NCBI GenBank assembly: GCA_945861995.1
Contig: CAMAWZ010000105.1
Coordinates: 1-7,911, forward strand
Length of the DNA: 7,911 nt
Source of the DNA: Pseudorhodobacter antarcticus
GTDB lineage: Bacteria > Pseudomonadota > Alphaproteobacteria > Rhodobacterales > Rhodobacteraceae
Reading direction: 5' to 3'
The translations under genes were made by a program, and so were the position numbers. The notes beneath the pieces are model-generated. The model was not told where the DNA came from. It made no database searches and worked only from the letters and a program-made list of their open reading frames with translations. Shown here piece after piece: positions 1 through 7,403 of the stretch. How positions within the stretch are numbered: position 1 is the stretch's first letter; the number at the start of each line of letters is the position of its first letter.

Positions 1-2682
1 CGCCCCGACGTTGAACACTTTAACCCCGCCCGCCGCGCGGGACCGGAAGCTGATCTGATCCACAGGCACACGGATGGATTGGCCCGTGCTGGTGGCCAGC
101 ATGATTTGGTCAGACATGACAACGGGGAAGGAGGCGACCAACGTGCCGCCGCGCATCGCCTTGTCCATCGCCATCACACCCATGCCGCCGCGCCCGCGCA
201 CGGGATAGCCGTGGCTGGACGACAGCTTGCCCGCGCCGCCTGCGGTGATGGTTAGGATCAAATCCTCGGCCGCAGACATCTCGGCGTAACGTTCAGTGGA
301 AAGCTGCCCTTCGGCCACTGCCTCGTCCTCTTCATCCGCCTCAACGTCATCCTCTGTCACGCCAGCCATCAGGCGGCGCTGTTTCAGATAGGCTTCGCGC
401 TCGGCTGGGTCAGCCTCAAAGTGCCGAATGATCGACATCGACACCACCTTGTCCTCGCCTTGCAAACGAATGCCGCGCACGCCCGTCGATCCGCGCGATT
501 TAAACACGCGAATTTCGGTTGTGGGGAAGCGAATCGCGCGGCCTAGTGCGGTGACCAGCATGATATCGTCATTCTCGTCCGCAATGGCGGCGTTCACCAA
601 AGACACGCCTTCGGGCAGGTTCATGGCAATTTTGCCGTTGCGTTTGACGTTCACAAAATCGGATAAATCGTTCTGGCGCACATCGCCGTCGGACGTGGCA
701 AACACGATTTGCAGATTGTCCCAATCTTCTTCGGGCGCGTCCACGGGCATAAGGGCTGCAATGGAAATGCCCTGCTGGATGGGCAGGATATTGACCATCG
801 CCTTGCCCTTGGCCGTGCGCCCCGCCAGCGGCAGACGCCACGTTTTCAGCTTATACACCATGCCATCGGTGGTGAAAAACAAAAGGTTCGTGTGCGTGTT
901 TGCTACAAACAGGGTGGTCACAACATCGTCTTCTTTGGTGGCCATCGATGACAGCCCCTTGCCGCCGCGATTTTGTGCGCGGAATTCGGCCAGATTGGTG
1001 CGTTTGATATAGCCTCCGCTCGTGATGGTGACGACCATATCCTCGCGCTCGATCAAATCTTCGTCGTCCATATCGCCGCCCCAGTCGACGATTTCGGTGC
1101 GGCGTTTGATGGCAAAGGCGGCTTTCACGTCGCGCAACTCATCCGAGATGATCGCCATGATCCGCTCGCGCGAACCCAAAATTTCCAAGTAATCTTTGAT
1201 CTTGGCGGCCAGTTCCTGCAATTCGTTTGTAATTTCGGTAACGCCCAGCGCTGTCAGGCGTTGCAGACGCAAATCCAAAATCGCGCGGGCCTGAATTTCC
1301 GACAGGTTATAGGTGCCATCGTCATTTACAGGGTGCGAAGGATCGTCGATCAGTTTGATATAAGGGATAATCTCGCCCGCAGGCCAGCGGCGGTTCATCA
1401 AGCGCTCGCGCGCCTCGGCAGGGTCGGCGCTGTAGCGGATGGTGGCCACCACTTCGTCCACGTTCGACACAGCCACAGCAAGGCCGCACAGAATATGGCT
1501 GCGCTCGCGAGCTTTGCGCAATTCAAAGGCTGTGCGGCGCGCAACAACTTCTTCGCGGAAGGTGATGAAATGACGCAAGAAATCGGCCAGAGACAGTTGT
1601 TCGGGCCGCCCGCCATTCAGCGCCAGCATATTGCAGCCAAAACTGGTTTGCATCGGCGTAAAGCGGAACAATTGGTTCAGCACCACATCCGCCGTGGCAT
1701 CGCGTTTCAGTTCGATCACCACGCGCACGCCAATACGGTCGGATTCGTCCTGCACATGGGAAATCCCCTCGATCCGCTTATCGCGCACCATTTCGGCGAT
1801 AATCTCGATCATGCGAGATTTGTTCACCTGATAGGGAATTTCATCAATAACAATCGCCCAGCGATCTTTGCGAATTTCATCGATATGGGTTTTAGAGCGG
1901 ATGATGACGCTGCCGCGCCCCTCGATATAGGCTTTACGCGCGCCCGAACGGCCCAAAATCAACCCGCCCGTGGGGAAATCTGGCGCGGGGATGATGTCCA
2001 TCAGCGCCTCAAGAGATATATCGGGGTTCTCGATCATCGCCAGCGTGCCGTCGATCACTTCGCCAAGGTTATGGGGCGGAATGTTGGTGGCCATGCCCAC
2101 GGCAATACCGCCTGCGCCGTTGACCAGCATATTGGGAAAGCGCGCCGGAAGCACAGTTGGCTCGCGGTCTTTGCCATCATAATTGTCTTGAAAATCAACG
2201 GTTTCTTTCTCGATATCGGCCAGCAAAAATGCGGCGGGCTTGTCCATCCGCACTTCGGTATAGCGCATGGCGGCGGCGTTATCGCCGTCCATGCTGCCGA
2301 AATTGCCCTGCCCATCCAGCAGCGGTAAAGACATGGAAAACGGCTGCGCCATGCGCACCAGCGCGTCATAGATCGCGCTATCGCCGTGGGGGTGATATTT
2401 ACCCATCGTATCGCCAACAGGGCGGGCGGATTTGCGGTAGGCTTTGTCGTGGGTGTTGCCAGATTCATGCATGGCAAACAGGATACGGCGATGCACGGGT
2501 TTCAAACCATCGCGCAGATCGGGGATCGCGCGCGACACGATCACCGACATAGCATAGTCCAGATAGGCGGTTTTCATTTCCGCCGCGATGTCGATTTGCG
2601 GCCCGTCATGAATGGCGCGGGGGGCTGCGCCTGCGCCGCTGTTTTCGGGGGCGTCTGGCGGGGTATCGGATGGATCGCTCAC
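1..2682 (-). CDS. gyrA: DNA gyrase subunit A (3' end outside window)
   Basis: This is the breakage-reunion subunit of DNA gyrase; as an A2B2 tetramer with GyrB it introduces negative supercoils using ATP. The visible 894 codons contain no stop. Residues about 36-145 carry the winged-helix active site, including the KPVHRR and GKYHPHGDSAIYD segments and the catalytic tyrosine Tyr141 in AAAMRYTEVR (E. coli Tyr122). Quinolone-determining positions are Ser102 and Asp106 (E. coli Ser83 and Asp87), the susceptible-type residues. The C-terminal DNA-wrapping beta-pinwheel begins near residue 530; its GyrA box reads QNRGGKG at about 570-576. An acidic insertion lies near residues 752-800. The last visible residues, VKVFNVGA, match the family's end, so probably only a few tens of residues are missing. 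The start is GTG at 2680-2682: an in-frame TAG lies nine codons upstream, and an AAAGG at 2692-2696 gives a 9-nt spacer. Identification is very secure. Confidence 0.97.
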   Translation of the reverse strand, partial: MSDPSDTPPDAPENSGAGAAPRAIHDGPQIDIAAEMKTAYLDYAMSVIVSRAIPDLRDGLKPVHRRILFAMHESGNTHDKAYRKSARPVGDTMGKYHPHGDSAIYDALVRMAQPFSMSLPLLDGQGNFGSMDGDNAAAMRYTEVRMDKPAAFLLADIEKETVDFQDNYDGKDREPTVLPARFPNMLVNGAGGIAVGMATNIPPHNLGEVIDGTLAMIENPDISLEALMDIIPAPDFPTGGLILGRSGARKAYIEGRGSVIIRSKTHIDEIRKDRWAIVIDEIPYQVNKSRMIEIIAEMVRDKRIEGISHVQDESDRIGVRVVIELKRDATADVVLNQLFRFTPMQTSFGCNMLALNGGRPEQLSLADFLRHFITFREEVVARRTAFELRKARERSHILCGLAVAVSNVDEVVATIRYSADPAEARERLMNRRWPAGEIIPYIKLIDDPSHPVNDDGTYNLSEIQARAILDLRLQRLTALGVTEITNELQELAAKIKDYLEILGSRERIMAIISDELRDVKAAFAIKRRTEIVDWGGDMDDEDLIEREDMVVTITSGGYIKRTNLAEFRAQNRGGKGLSSMATKEDDVVTTLFVANTHTNLLFFTTDGMVYKLKTWRLPLAGRTAKGKAMVNILPIQQGISIAALMPVDAPEEDWDNLQIVFATSDGDVRQNDLSDFVNVKRNGKIAMNLPEGVSLVNAAIADENDDIMLVTALGRAIRFPTTEIRVFKSRGSTGVRGIRLQGEDKVVSMSIIRHFEADPAEREAYLKQRRLMAGVTEDDVEADEEDEAVAEGQLSTERYAEMSAAEDLILTITAGGAGKLSSSHGYPVRGRGGMGVMAMDKAMRGGTLVASFPVVMSDQIMLATSTGQSIRVPVDQISFRSRAAGGVKVFNVGA

Positions 2683-2726
2683 AGCACTTAGCCTTTGGTC
2701 AAAACTCTAGATATTGTTGGGCATAC

Positions 2727-2754
2727 CCTATATCAAACCCCACCCATGGTGCAA
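2727..2754 (-). promoter_or_regulatory. Candidate sigma-70-type promoter for gyrA
   Basis: Read on the minus strand, TTGCAC (2749-2754) and TATAGG (2727-2732) are separated by 16 bases, resembling -35 and -10 boxes. Transcription would start near 2720, leaving a leader of about 38 nt before the GTG of gyrA. Both boxes match the consensus only partly (4 of 6 each), so this is a plausible but unproven site. The position, directly upstream of a gene that must be expressed and divergent from the next gene, is the main support. Confidence 0.35.
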
Positions 2755-2870
2755 GGCAAGCGGGGCATTTTACGCGCTTTGCTTGTGGAAAAGGGGCGAA
2801 TTCGCGCGCCTTTGCGATACCCATTCGCCCGCTTGCCGCCCCTGCGCGCTTGGGTGTACAAGCCCGCAGT

Positions 2871-3914
2871 ATGAACAGCCCAAATCCGCCCCAAAATGCC
2901 AGCCTGAACAGTGTGGATGATCTGATTTCAGCAGGCCTTGTTGCCCCCAGTCAGGCGGGCGATTTGGCGCGGGTTGCGGAAAGTTTTCGCATTCGCATCA
3001 CGCCCGAAATGGCAGGGGTGCAAAGCCGCGGCGTGGCCGCACAATTTGTGCCCGATGCGCGCGAATTGGTGATCCGCCCCGAAGAGATGACCGACCCTAT
3101 CGGCGATACCGCCCACAGCCCAACCTTTGGCCTAACCCACCGCTACCCCGACCGCGTGATTTTGGCCGCAACACACGCCTGTGAGGTGTATTGCCGCTTT
3201 TGTTTTCGCCGCGAAGTGGTGGGCGAGGCGGCGGCCCTGCCAGACCCCGCCCTGACGGCGGCGCTGGATTATATCGCCAAAACCCCCGCGATTTGGGAGG
3301 TGATTTTGACGGGCGGTGATCCGATGTCCTTATCGCCGCGCCGCATTGCCGCGATCATGGCGCGCCTGTCTGCCATCCCACACGTGCAAATCGTGCGGCT
3401 GCACACGCGCGTGCCCGTTGTCGCCCCGCAGCGGATTGACGATGATTTGATCGCCGCGCTGCGCGCCCGCCCAACAGTCTATATCGGCGTGCATACCAAC
3501 CACGCAGGCGAGCTGACCCCAGCTGCCCGCTCGGCGTTGGCACGCATTGCGGATGCCGGCATTCCAATGGTGTCGCAAACCGTGCTGCTGCGCGGGGTTA
3601 ATGACAATGCCGCCACGCTAGAGACCCTGTTTCGCGCCCTCCTTACCCTGCGCGTGCAGCCCTATTACCTGCACCACTGCGATTTGGCCCAAGGAACCAG
3701 CCATTTCCGCACCACGATTGCAGCAGGCCAAGCGATTATGGCGCAACTGCGCGGGCGTATGTCGGGCATGGGGATGCCGACCTATGTGCTGGATATTCCC
3801 GGCGGGTTTGGCAAAGTGCCGATTGGGCCTGATTATCTTGAACGCGGCGCGCATGGATATACGGTGACCGATTGGCAGGGCGCGCAGCACATCTACCGCG
3901 ACCCAGATCAGTAA
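2871..3914 (+). CDS. kamA: KamA-family radical SAM lysine 2,3-aminomutase
   Basis: This 347-residue protein belongs to the lysine 2,3-aminomutase family, which converts L-lysine to beta-lysine using S-adenosylmethionine, a [4Fe-4S] cluster and pyridoxal phosphate. The radical SAM cluster motif CxxxCxxC is Cys104, Cys108 and Cys111, followed by FRRE. ILTGGDP at 145-151 is the SAM-contacting segment. Lys315 in the PGGFGK motif is the expected PLP lysine (PGGGGK in clostridial enzyme). Asp271 (in HHCDLAQG) and Asp308 (in VLDIPGG) match the two aspartates that bind the substrate side-chain amine. The protein lacks the C-terminal zinc-binding extension of clostridial KAM and has the length of E. 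coli EpmB, but its tail resembles KamA rather than EpmB. It may act on free lysine or supply beta-lysine for elongation factor P; neither efp nor epmA is in view. ATG 2871 is chosen by family length and N-terminal sequence; no clear Shine-Dalgarno precedes it. The last 7 bp overlap the arginase gene end. Confidence 0.93.
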   Translation: MNSPNPPQNASLNSVDDLISAGLVAPSQAGDLARVAESFRIRITPEMAGVQSRGVAAQFVPDARELVIRPEEMTDPIGDTAHSPTFGLTHRYPDRVILAATHACEVYCRFCFRREVVGEAAALPDPALTAALDYIAKTPAIWEVILTGGDPMSLSPRRIAAIMARLSAIPHVQIVRLHTRVPVVAPQRIDDDLIAALRARPTVYIGVHTNHAGELTPAARSALARIADAGIPMVSQTVLLRGVNDNAATLETLFRALLTLRVQPYYLHHCDLAQGTSHFRTTIAAGQAIMAQLRGRMSGMGMPTYVLDIPGGFGKVPIGPDYLERGAHGYTVTDWQGAQHIYRDPDQ

Positions 3915-4831
3915 CTGCGCGTCACGCGGTCGAACACTTTGCGGCCCATCAGGCTGCCCACCAGATCAACCATCAGCTTCGCCGTGCGGCCGCGTTCATC
4001 CAAAAACGGGTTCAGTTCCACCAAGTCCAGCGAGGTCACCAGCCCGCTTTCGTGCAGCAGTTCCATCACCAAATGCGCTTCGCGAAAGGTGGCCCCGCCT
4101 GGGACAGTTGTCCCAACCGCAGGGGCAATGGCAGGGTCAAGGAAATCTACATCCAGCGAGACGTGCAAAAGGCCGCCCGCCGCCCGCACGCGGGCCAAAA
4201 ATTCGGCCAAGGGGGCAACCACGCCGCGCTCGTCCAAAACGCGCATATCGTTAATGGCGATATCGGCGCGCAGCAGGGCTGCATGTTCGGCAGGATCAAC
4301 GCTGCGGATGCCAAACAGGCAGATATTCTGCGCGGGTATTGGAGCAGGGAAGGGGGGGAAGGGGTCAAACCCCGCGCGCCCTGCAATATAGGCCACGGGC
4401 GTACCATGCAAATTGCCCGAGGTGGTGGTTTCCACAGTGTGAAAATCGGAATGCGCATCTAGCCACAGCAAAAACAGCGGGCGACCTTGCGTTGCCGCAT
4501 GGCGCGCGGCCCCTGCCACGCTGCCCAAGGCAAGGCTGTGATCGCCGCCAAGGATAATGGGCAACCCGCCAACCTGAAGCGCGGCTTCGGTCTTTTCTGC
4601 CAGCAGCGCTGTCCAAGCCAGCACTTCGGCCAAATGATGCACGGCAGGGTTTTGGCAAATGGCCACAGGCAAAGGCCCCAGCGCCAGATCGCCCCAATCG
4701 TCCACATCATGCCCCAAATCGGCAATCGCTGCGCGCAGGCCCGCGATGCGATAGGCCGCAGGCCCCATAACGCAGCCCAAATTGCGCTGGCCTTCGTCAA
4801 TTGGTGCGCCAATCAGAATGGTTTTGGCCAT
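3908..4831 (-). CDS. rocF: Arginase
   Basis: Arginase hydrolyses L-arginine to ornithine and urea in the cytoplasm, feeding nitrogen and carbon from arginine into metabolism. The 307-residue protein is full length for the ureohydrolase family. The binuclear manganese ligands are all visible: His98 in GGDHS, Asp125, His127 and Asp129 in DAHSD, and Asp227 and Asp229 in SLDVDFLDP. Substrate-site residues of rat arginase also align: the SGNLHG segment with His142 (rat His141), Asp179 (rat Asp183) and Glu272 in VELNP (rat Glu277). The tail RTAKLMVDLVGSLMG is typical of arginases rather than agmatinases. The rat Asn130 position is His131 (DFHT), which I recall as usual in alphaproteobacterial arginases. 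ATG 4829-4831 is preferred over an in-frame TTG at 4852 because a strong AAGGGGGG (4836-4843) lies just before it. The gene follows ccmH by 57 bp on the same strand, and its 3' end overlaps kamA tail to tail. No ornithine cyclodeaminase gene is adjacent. Confidence 0.95.
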   Translation of the reverse strand: MAKTILIGAPIDEGQRNLGCVMGPAAYRIAGLRAAIADLGHDVDDWGDLALGPLPVAICQNPAVHHLAEVLAWTALLAEKTEAALQVGGLPIILGGDHSLALGSVAGAARHAATQGRPLFLLWLDAHSDFHTVETTTSGNLHGTPVAYIAGRAGFDPFPPFPAPIPAQNICLFGIRSVDPAEHAALLRADIAINDMRVLDERGVVAPLAEFLARVRAAGGLLHVSLDVDFLDPAIAPAVGTTVPGGATFREAHLVMELLHESGLVTSLDLVELNPFLDERGRTAKLMVDLVGSLMGRKVFDRVTRSY

Positions 4832-4835
4832 GTTG

Positions 4836-4843
4836 CCCCCCTT
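4836..4843 (-). promoter_or_regulatory. Ribosome binding site that sets the rocF start
   Basis: On the minus strand AAGGGGGG is followed by CAAC and then ATG. It lies inside the seven-codon extension that an upstream TTG start would give, so it argues for translation beginning at the ATG (MAKTILIGAP), which is also where family homologues usually begin. Confidence 0.7.
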
Positions 4844-4888
4844 TTTGGGCAAGTTACGGTGCGGGGGCAGGCAGGGAAAGGGCTTTTT

Positions 4889-5329
4889 TCACAGAAGCTT
4901 GTCCAATTCGGCCTGCTCGGCGGCAGTCAGTTTGGCAGGTTCTGGCGCGGTTTGCCGCGCGCGCAGGGTGGCAAAGGCTATGCCTGCACCTGCCAGCAGC
5001 ATCAGCGGCCCCGCCAGCCATAAGATCAGTCCTGACCCCGTTGTGCGCGGCTTGAACAGCACGAATTCGCCGTAGCGCGTGGTGACATAGTCAATCACCT
5101 GATCGTCGCTGTCGCCTGCCATCAAACGCTCGCGCACGGCAAGGCGCAGATCACGGCTGATTGGGGCGTTGGAATCGTCGATGCTTTCGCCTTGGCAGAC
5201 AGGGCAGCGCAGATTGATGGTGATCGCGCGCGCCCGCGCCTCGAGCGCGGGATCGGCCAGCATTTCATCGGGCTGCACGGCAAAGGCGGGAGACGCGATA
5301 AAGACCAGAAGGATCAGAAGGCTGCGCAT
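4889..5329 (-). CDS. ccmH: Cytochrome c-type biogenesis protein CcmH (CycL/Ccl2)
   Basis: CcmH is a membrane-anchored periplasmic thiol-disulfide protein of cytochrome c maturation System I. It handles the reduced CxxCH cysteines of apocytochrome c and works with CcmG and the CcmF haem lyase. The 146-residue protein has a signal peptide (about 1-17, ending AFA), the redox motif LRCPVCQ with Cys42 and Cys45, the family segment RYGEFVLFKPR at 85-95, and one C-terminal transmembrane helix at about 99-122. This is the short alphaproteobacterial form; the TPR region found fused in E. coli CcmH corresponds to a separate CcmI/CycH and is not in this window. The start ATG lies 3 bp after the ccmF stop, with the ribosome binding site GGAG (5336-5339) inside the end of ccmF, implying translational coupling. 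Identification is secure. Confidence 0.96.
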   Translation of the reverse strand: MRSLLILLVFIASPAFAVQPDEMLADPALEARARAITINLRCPVCQGESIDDSNAPISRDLRLAVRERLMAGDSDDQVIDYVTTRYGEFVLFKPRTTGSGLILWLAGPLMLLAGAGIAFATLRARQTAPEPAKLTAAEQAELDKLL

Positions 5330-5332
5330 CGC

Positions 5333-7303
5333 CTACTCCGCCGCCACGGGCAGGGCTTTGGCCCGCGCGCCTGCCGCCACACGGTAGCGCCGATCCGTCA
5401 GGCTGATCAGCCCGCCCAGCGCCATCAGCAGCGCGCCGCCCCAAATCCAATTGGCGAAGGGCTTGATATAGCCGCGCACGGCGTAACCGCCCGCCTCTTG
5501 CGGATCACCGATCACAAGATAGACGTCGCGGAAAATGCCTTGGTCAATCGCGGCTTCGGTCGTGGGCATTGCGGCCACGGGATAGATGCGCTTTTCGGGA
5601 AACAGGGTTGCCACGGCAGCGCCGTCTTTGGTCACCAACATTTCGGCGCGGCTGGCGGTGTAATTTGGCCCCTGCACATCGCTGACGGAAACCAAGGTCA
5701 CCTCATAGGCACCCAAAGGAAAGCTTACGCCGATGTTCACGGCGCGAATATCCTCGCGCAGCCATGTGGTCATCGCGGCCACGGCGAACACCGTTACCCC
5801 CATGCCGATATGGGCCACCGCGCGGCCCCAATCGGCGCGGGGCAGGCGCAGGGCGCGGCCAAAACGCTCGCCCAAACCACCGCGACCCGAACGCTGGCCC
5901 AAATCTACCAGCGCCCCCAGCACAACCCACAGCCCAAGACCAACGCCAATCGGCCCCACAGCCGAGCGCCCCGTTTGCACTGCAAAGGTCAGCGCCAGCC
6001 CCGCCAGCGCCAGCGCCGCCGCCCCGATCAAAGGCAGCGCGCTGCGCCCGATCGTGGCTCGCTTCCAGGGCATAATGGCGCCCAAAGGCAAGATCAGCGC
6101 CAGCGCCACCATAAAGGGCGTAAACGCCGCATCAAAAAACGGCGCGCCCACCGACAGTTTGCGCCCAAAGGCCAGTTCGGCAAAGAGCGGCCACATCGTG
6201 CCGACAAACACCACAAAGGCGGACACCGACAGCAGCAGGTTGTTGGCGACCAGCGCACTTTCGCGCGAGACCATCGAAAATACGCCCTTGGCCGCGAGCA
6301 CTGGCGCGCGCAGGGCAAACAGCACGAATGCCCCGCCCATGAAAAACGCCAAGATCAGCAAAATGAAAAGGCCGCGTTCAGGGTCAACTGCAAAGCTATG
6401 CACAGACGTTATGATGCCAGAGCGCACGATGAACGTGCCCATCAGCGAAAAGCCAAAGGCCAAAATCGCTAAGAAGATCGTCCAAGCCTTTAGACTTTCA
6501 CGCTTTTCCACCACAATGGCCGAATGCAGCAGCGCCGCGCCAATCAGCCATGGCATAAAGGAGGCGTTTTCCACAGGGTCCCAAAACCAAAACCCGCCCC
6601 AGCCCAGTTCATAGTAGGCCCACCAACTGCCCATGGCGATGCCAATGGTTAGAAAAATCCACGCCGCCAGCGTCCAAGGCCGCACCCAGCGGCCCCATGC
6701 CGCATCAACGCGCCCTTCCAAAAGGGCGGCGATGGCGAAAGAAAAGCTCATCGAAAGGCCGACGTAGCCGAGGTAAAGAAAGGGCGGATGAAAGGCGAGA
6801 CCTGGATCTTGCAACAGCGGGTTCAAATCGGCCCCGTTCATTGGCGGAGATTCGAGGCGCAAAAATGGGTTCGAGGTGAACAGCATAAACGCGATAAATG
6901 CCACGCCAATGCTGCCCTGCACCGCCAAAACCCGCGCGCGTAAGCTTGTCGGCAGATTGCCGCCCCAAATTGCTGCCGCAGCGCCAAATATGGCCAAGCA
7001 CAGCGCCCATAGCAAAAGCGATCCTTCGTGATTGCCCCAAACGCCCGATATTTTATACAGCATCGGCTTGGCCGTGTGCGAATTCTCAACCACCAATTTT
7101 AGCGAAAAGTCTGAAGTAACAAAGCCATAGGTCAGCGCCGCAAATGACAGCGCGATCAGCCCCGCTTGGACAAGTGCCGCAGGCCCCGCTACAGCCATCA
7201 TGCGCCCATCGCGCGTATAGGCCCCCCAAAGCGGCAAGATCGTTTGCACGATTGCCACCATAAAGGCCAAAATCAATGCGAAATGCCCAAGCTCGATAAT
7301 CAT
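5333..7303 (-). CDS. ccmF: Haem lyase subunit CcmF (Ccl1)
   Basis: CcmF is the large polytopic inner-membrane component of the cytochrome c haem lyase. It takes haem from holo-CcmE and joins it to apocytochrome c presented by CcmH/CcmI. The 656 residues fit the family length. The tryptophan-rich WWD motif is WGGFWFWDPVEN at 235-246. Histidines corresponding to functional E. coli residues are present: His172 in FHPP (E. coli His173) and His302 in SVHSF (His303) as periplasmic haem ligands, His260 in ALLHSA (His261) and His498 in VAHIGMG (His491) as membrane haem b ligands. Many hydrophobic helices run from residue 5 to about 510, followed by a periplasmic domain (about 515-615) and a last helix at about 617-635. 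The ATG is supported by AGGGAG (7310-7315), 6 nt upstream. It is followed at once by ccmH. ccmE, which commonly precedes ccmF, is not upstream; ilvN is instead. Confidence 0.97.
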   Translation of the reverse strand: MIIELGHFALILAFMVAIVQTILPLWGAYTRDGRMMAVAGPAALVQAGLIALSFAALTYGFVTSDFSLKLVVENSHTAKPMLYKISGVWGNHEGSLLLWALCLAIFGAAAAIWGGNLPTSLRARVLAVQGSIGVAFIAFMLFTSNPFLRLESPPMNGADLNPLLQDPGLAFHPPFLYLGYVGLSMSFSFAIAALLEGRVDAAWGRWVRPWTLAAWIFLTIGIAMGSWWAYYELGWGGFWFWDPVENASFMPWLIGAALLHSAIVVEKRESLKAWTIFLAILAFGFSLMGTFIVRSGIITSVHSFAVDPERGLFILLILAFFMGGAFVLFALRAPVLAAKGVFSMVSRESALVANNLLLSVSAFVVFVGTMWPLFAELAFGRKLSVGAPFFDAAFTPFMVALALILPLGAIMPWKRATIGRSALPLIGAAALALAGLALTFAVQTGRSAVGPIGVGLGLWVVLGALVDLGQRSGRGGLGERFGRALRLPRADWGRAVAHIGMGVTVFAVAAMTTWLREDIRAVNIGVSFPLGAYEVTLVSVSDVQGPNYTASRAEMLVTKDGAAVATLFPEKRIYPVAAMPTTEAAIDQGIFRDVYLVIGDPQEAGGYAVRGYIKPFANWIWGGALLMALGGLISLTDRRYRVAAGARAKALPVAAE

Positions 7304-7323
7304 ATTCGGCTCCCTTTTAGGGT

Positions 7324-7351
7324 ATCATAGGGCAGGGCGGCGCAGATGCAA
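7324..7351 (-). promoter_or_regulatory. Candidate promoter for ccmF-ccmH
   Basis: On the minus strand TTGCAT (7346-7351) and TATGAT (7324-7329) are spaced by 16 bases. The -10 matches the sigma-70 consensus at five of six positions and the -35 at four. Transcription would begin near 7317, giving a leader of only about 13 nt that still contains the AGGGAG ribosome binding site. Its place just downstream of the ilvN terminator makes it a good candidate for the start of a ccmF-ccmH (and possibly rocF) transcript. It has not been tested. Confidence 0.45.
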
Positions 7352-7380
7352 ATGGGGGGCGGGTCACATTGGCGTGCGAC

Positions 7381-7403
7381 AAAAAAGGGGGCTTTGCCCC
7401 CTT
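7381..7403 (-). terminator. Rho-independent terminator of ilvN
   Basis: Read on the minus strand this is an 8-bp perfect stem (AAGGGGGC / GCCCCCTT, arms 7396-7403 and 7385-7392) with an AAA loop, running straight into six T residues (7386 to 7381, two shared with the stem). It sits 72 bases after the ilvN stop and before the ccmF promoter candidate, so it should end the ilvN transcript and isolate it from ccmF. Confidence 0.8.

Noticed and set aside
973..2328. Plus-strand open frame of 451 codons
   Set aside because: It lies wholly antisense to gyrA, whose protein is unmistakable, and its His/Gln/Arg-rich translation resembles no known protein. Long antisense frames are common in GC-rich genes.
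2796..2805. 10-bp palindrome GCGAATTCGC upstream of kamA
   Set aside because: It is short and GC-rich enough to occur by chance, matches no regulator site I can name, and has no second copy nearby.
2670..2870. N-terminal extension of kamA by 67 codons
   Set aside because: The frame is open, but the extension overlaps the gyrA start, does not look like the family and would exceed normal length; homologues start near MNSPNPP.
4832..4852. TTG start at 4852 for arginase
   Set aside because: It would place the strong AAGGGGGG inside the coding region and add seven residues not expected in the family; ATG 4831 fits better.
4844..4888. Possible terminator between ccmH and rocF
   Set aside because: Short A and T runs are present, but no stem followed by a T-tract can be formed convincingly in the minus-strand direction.
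5192..6472. Plus-strand open frame of 426 codons
   Set aside because: It is antisense to the end of ccmF and the whole ccmH N-terminal part; the translation is low-complexity (Gln, Arg, His) and has no domain features.
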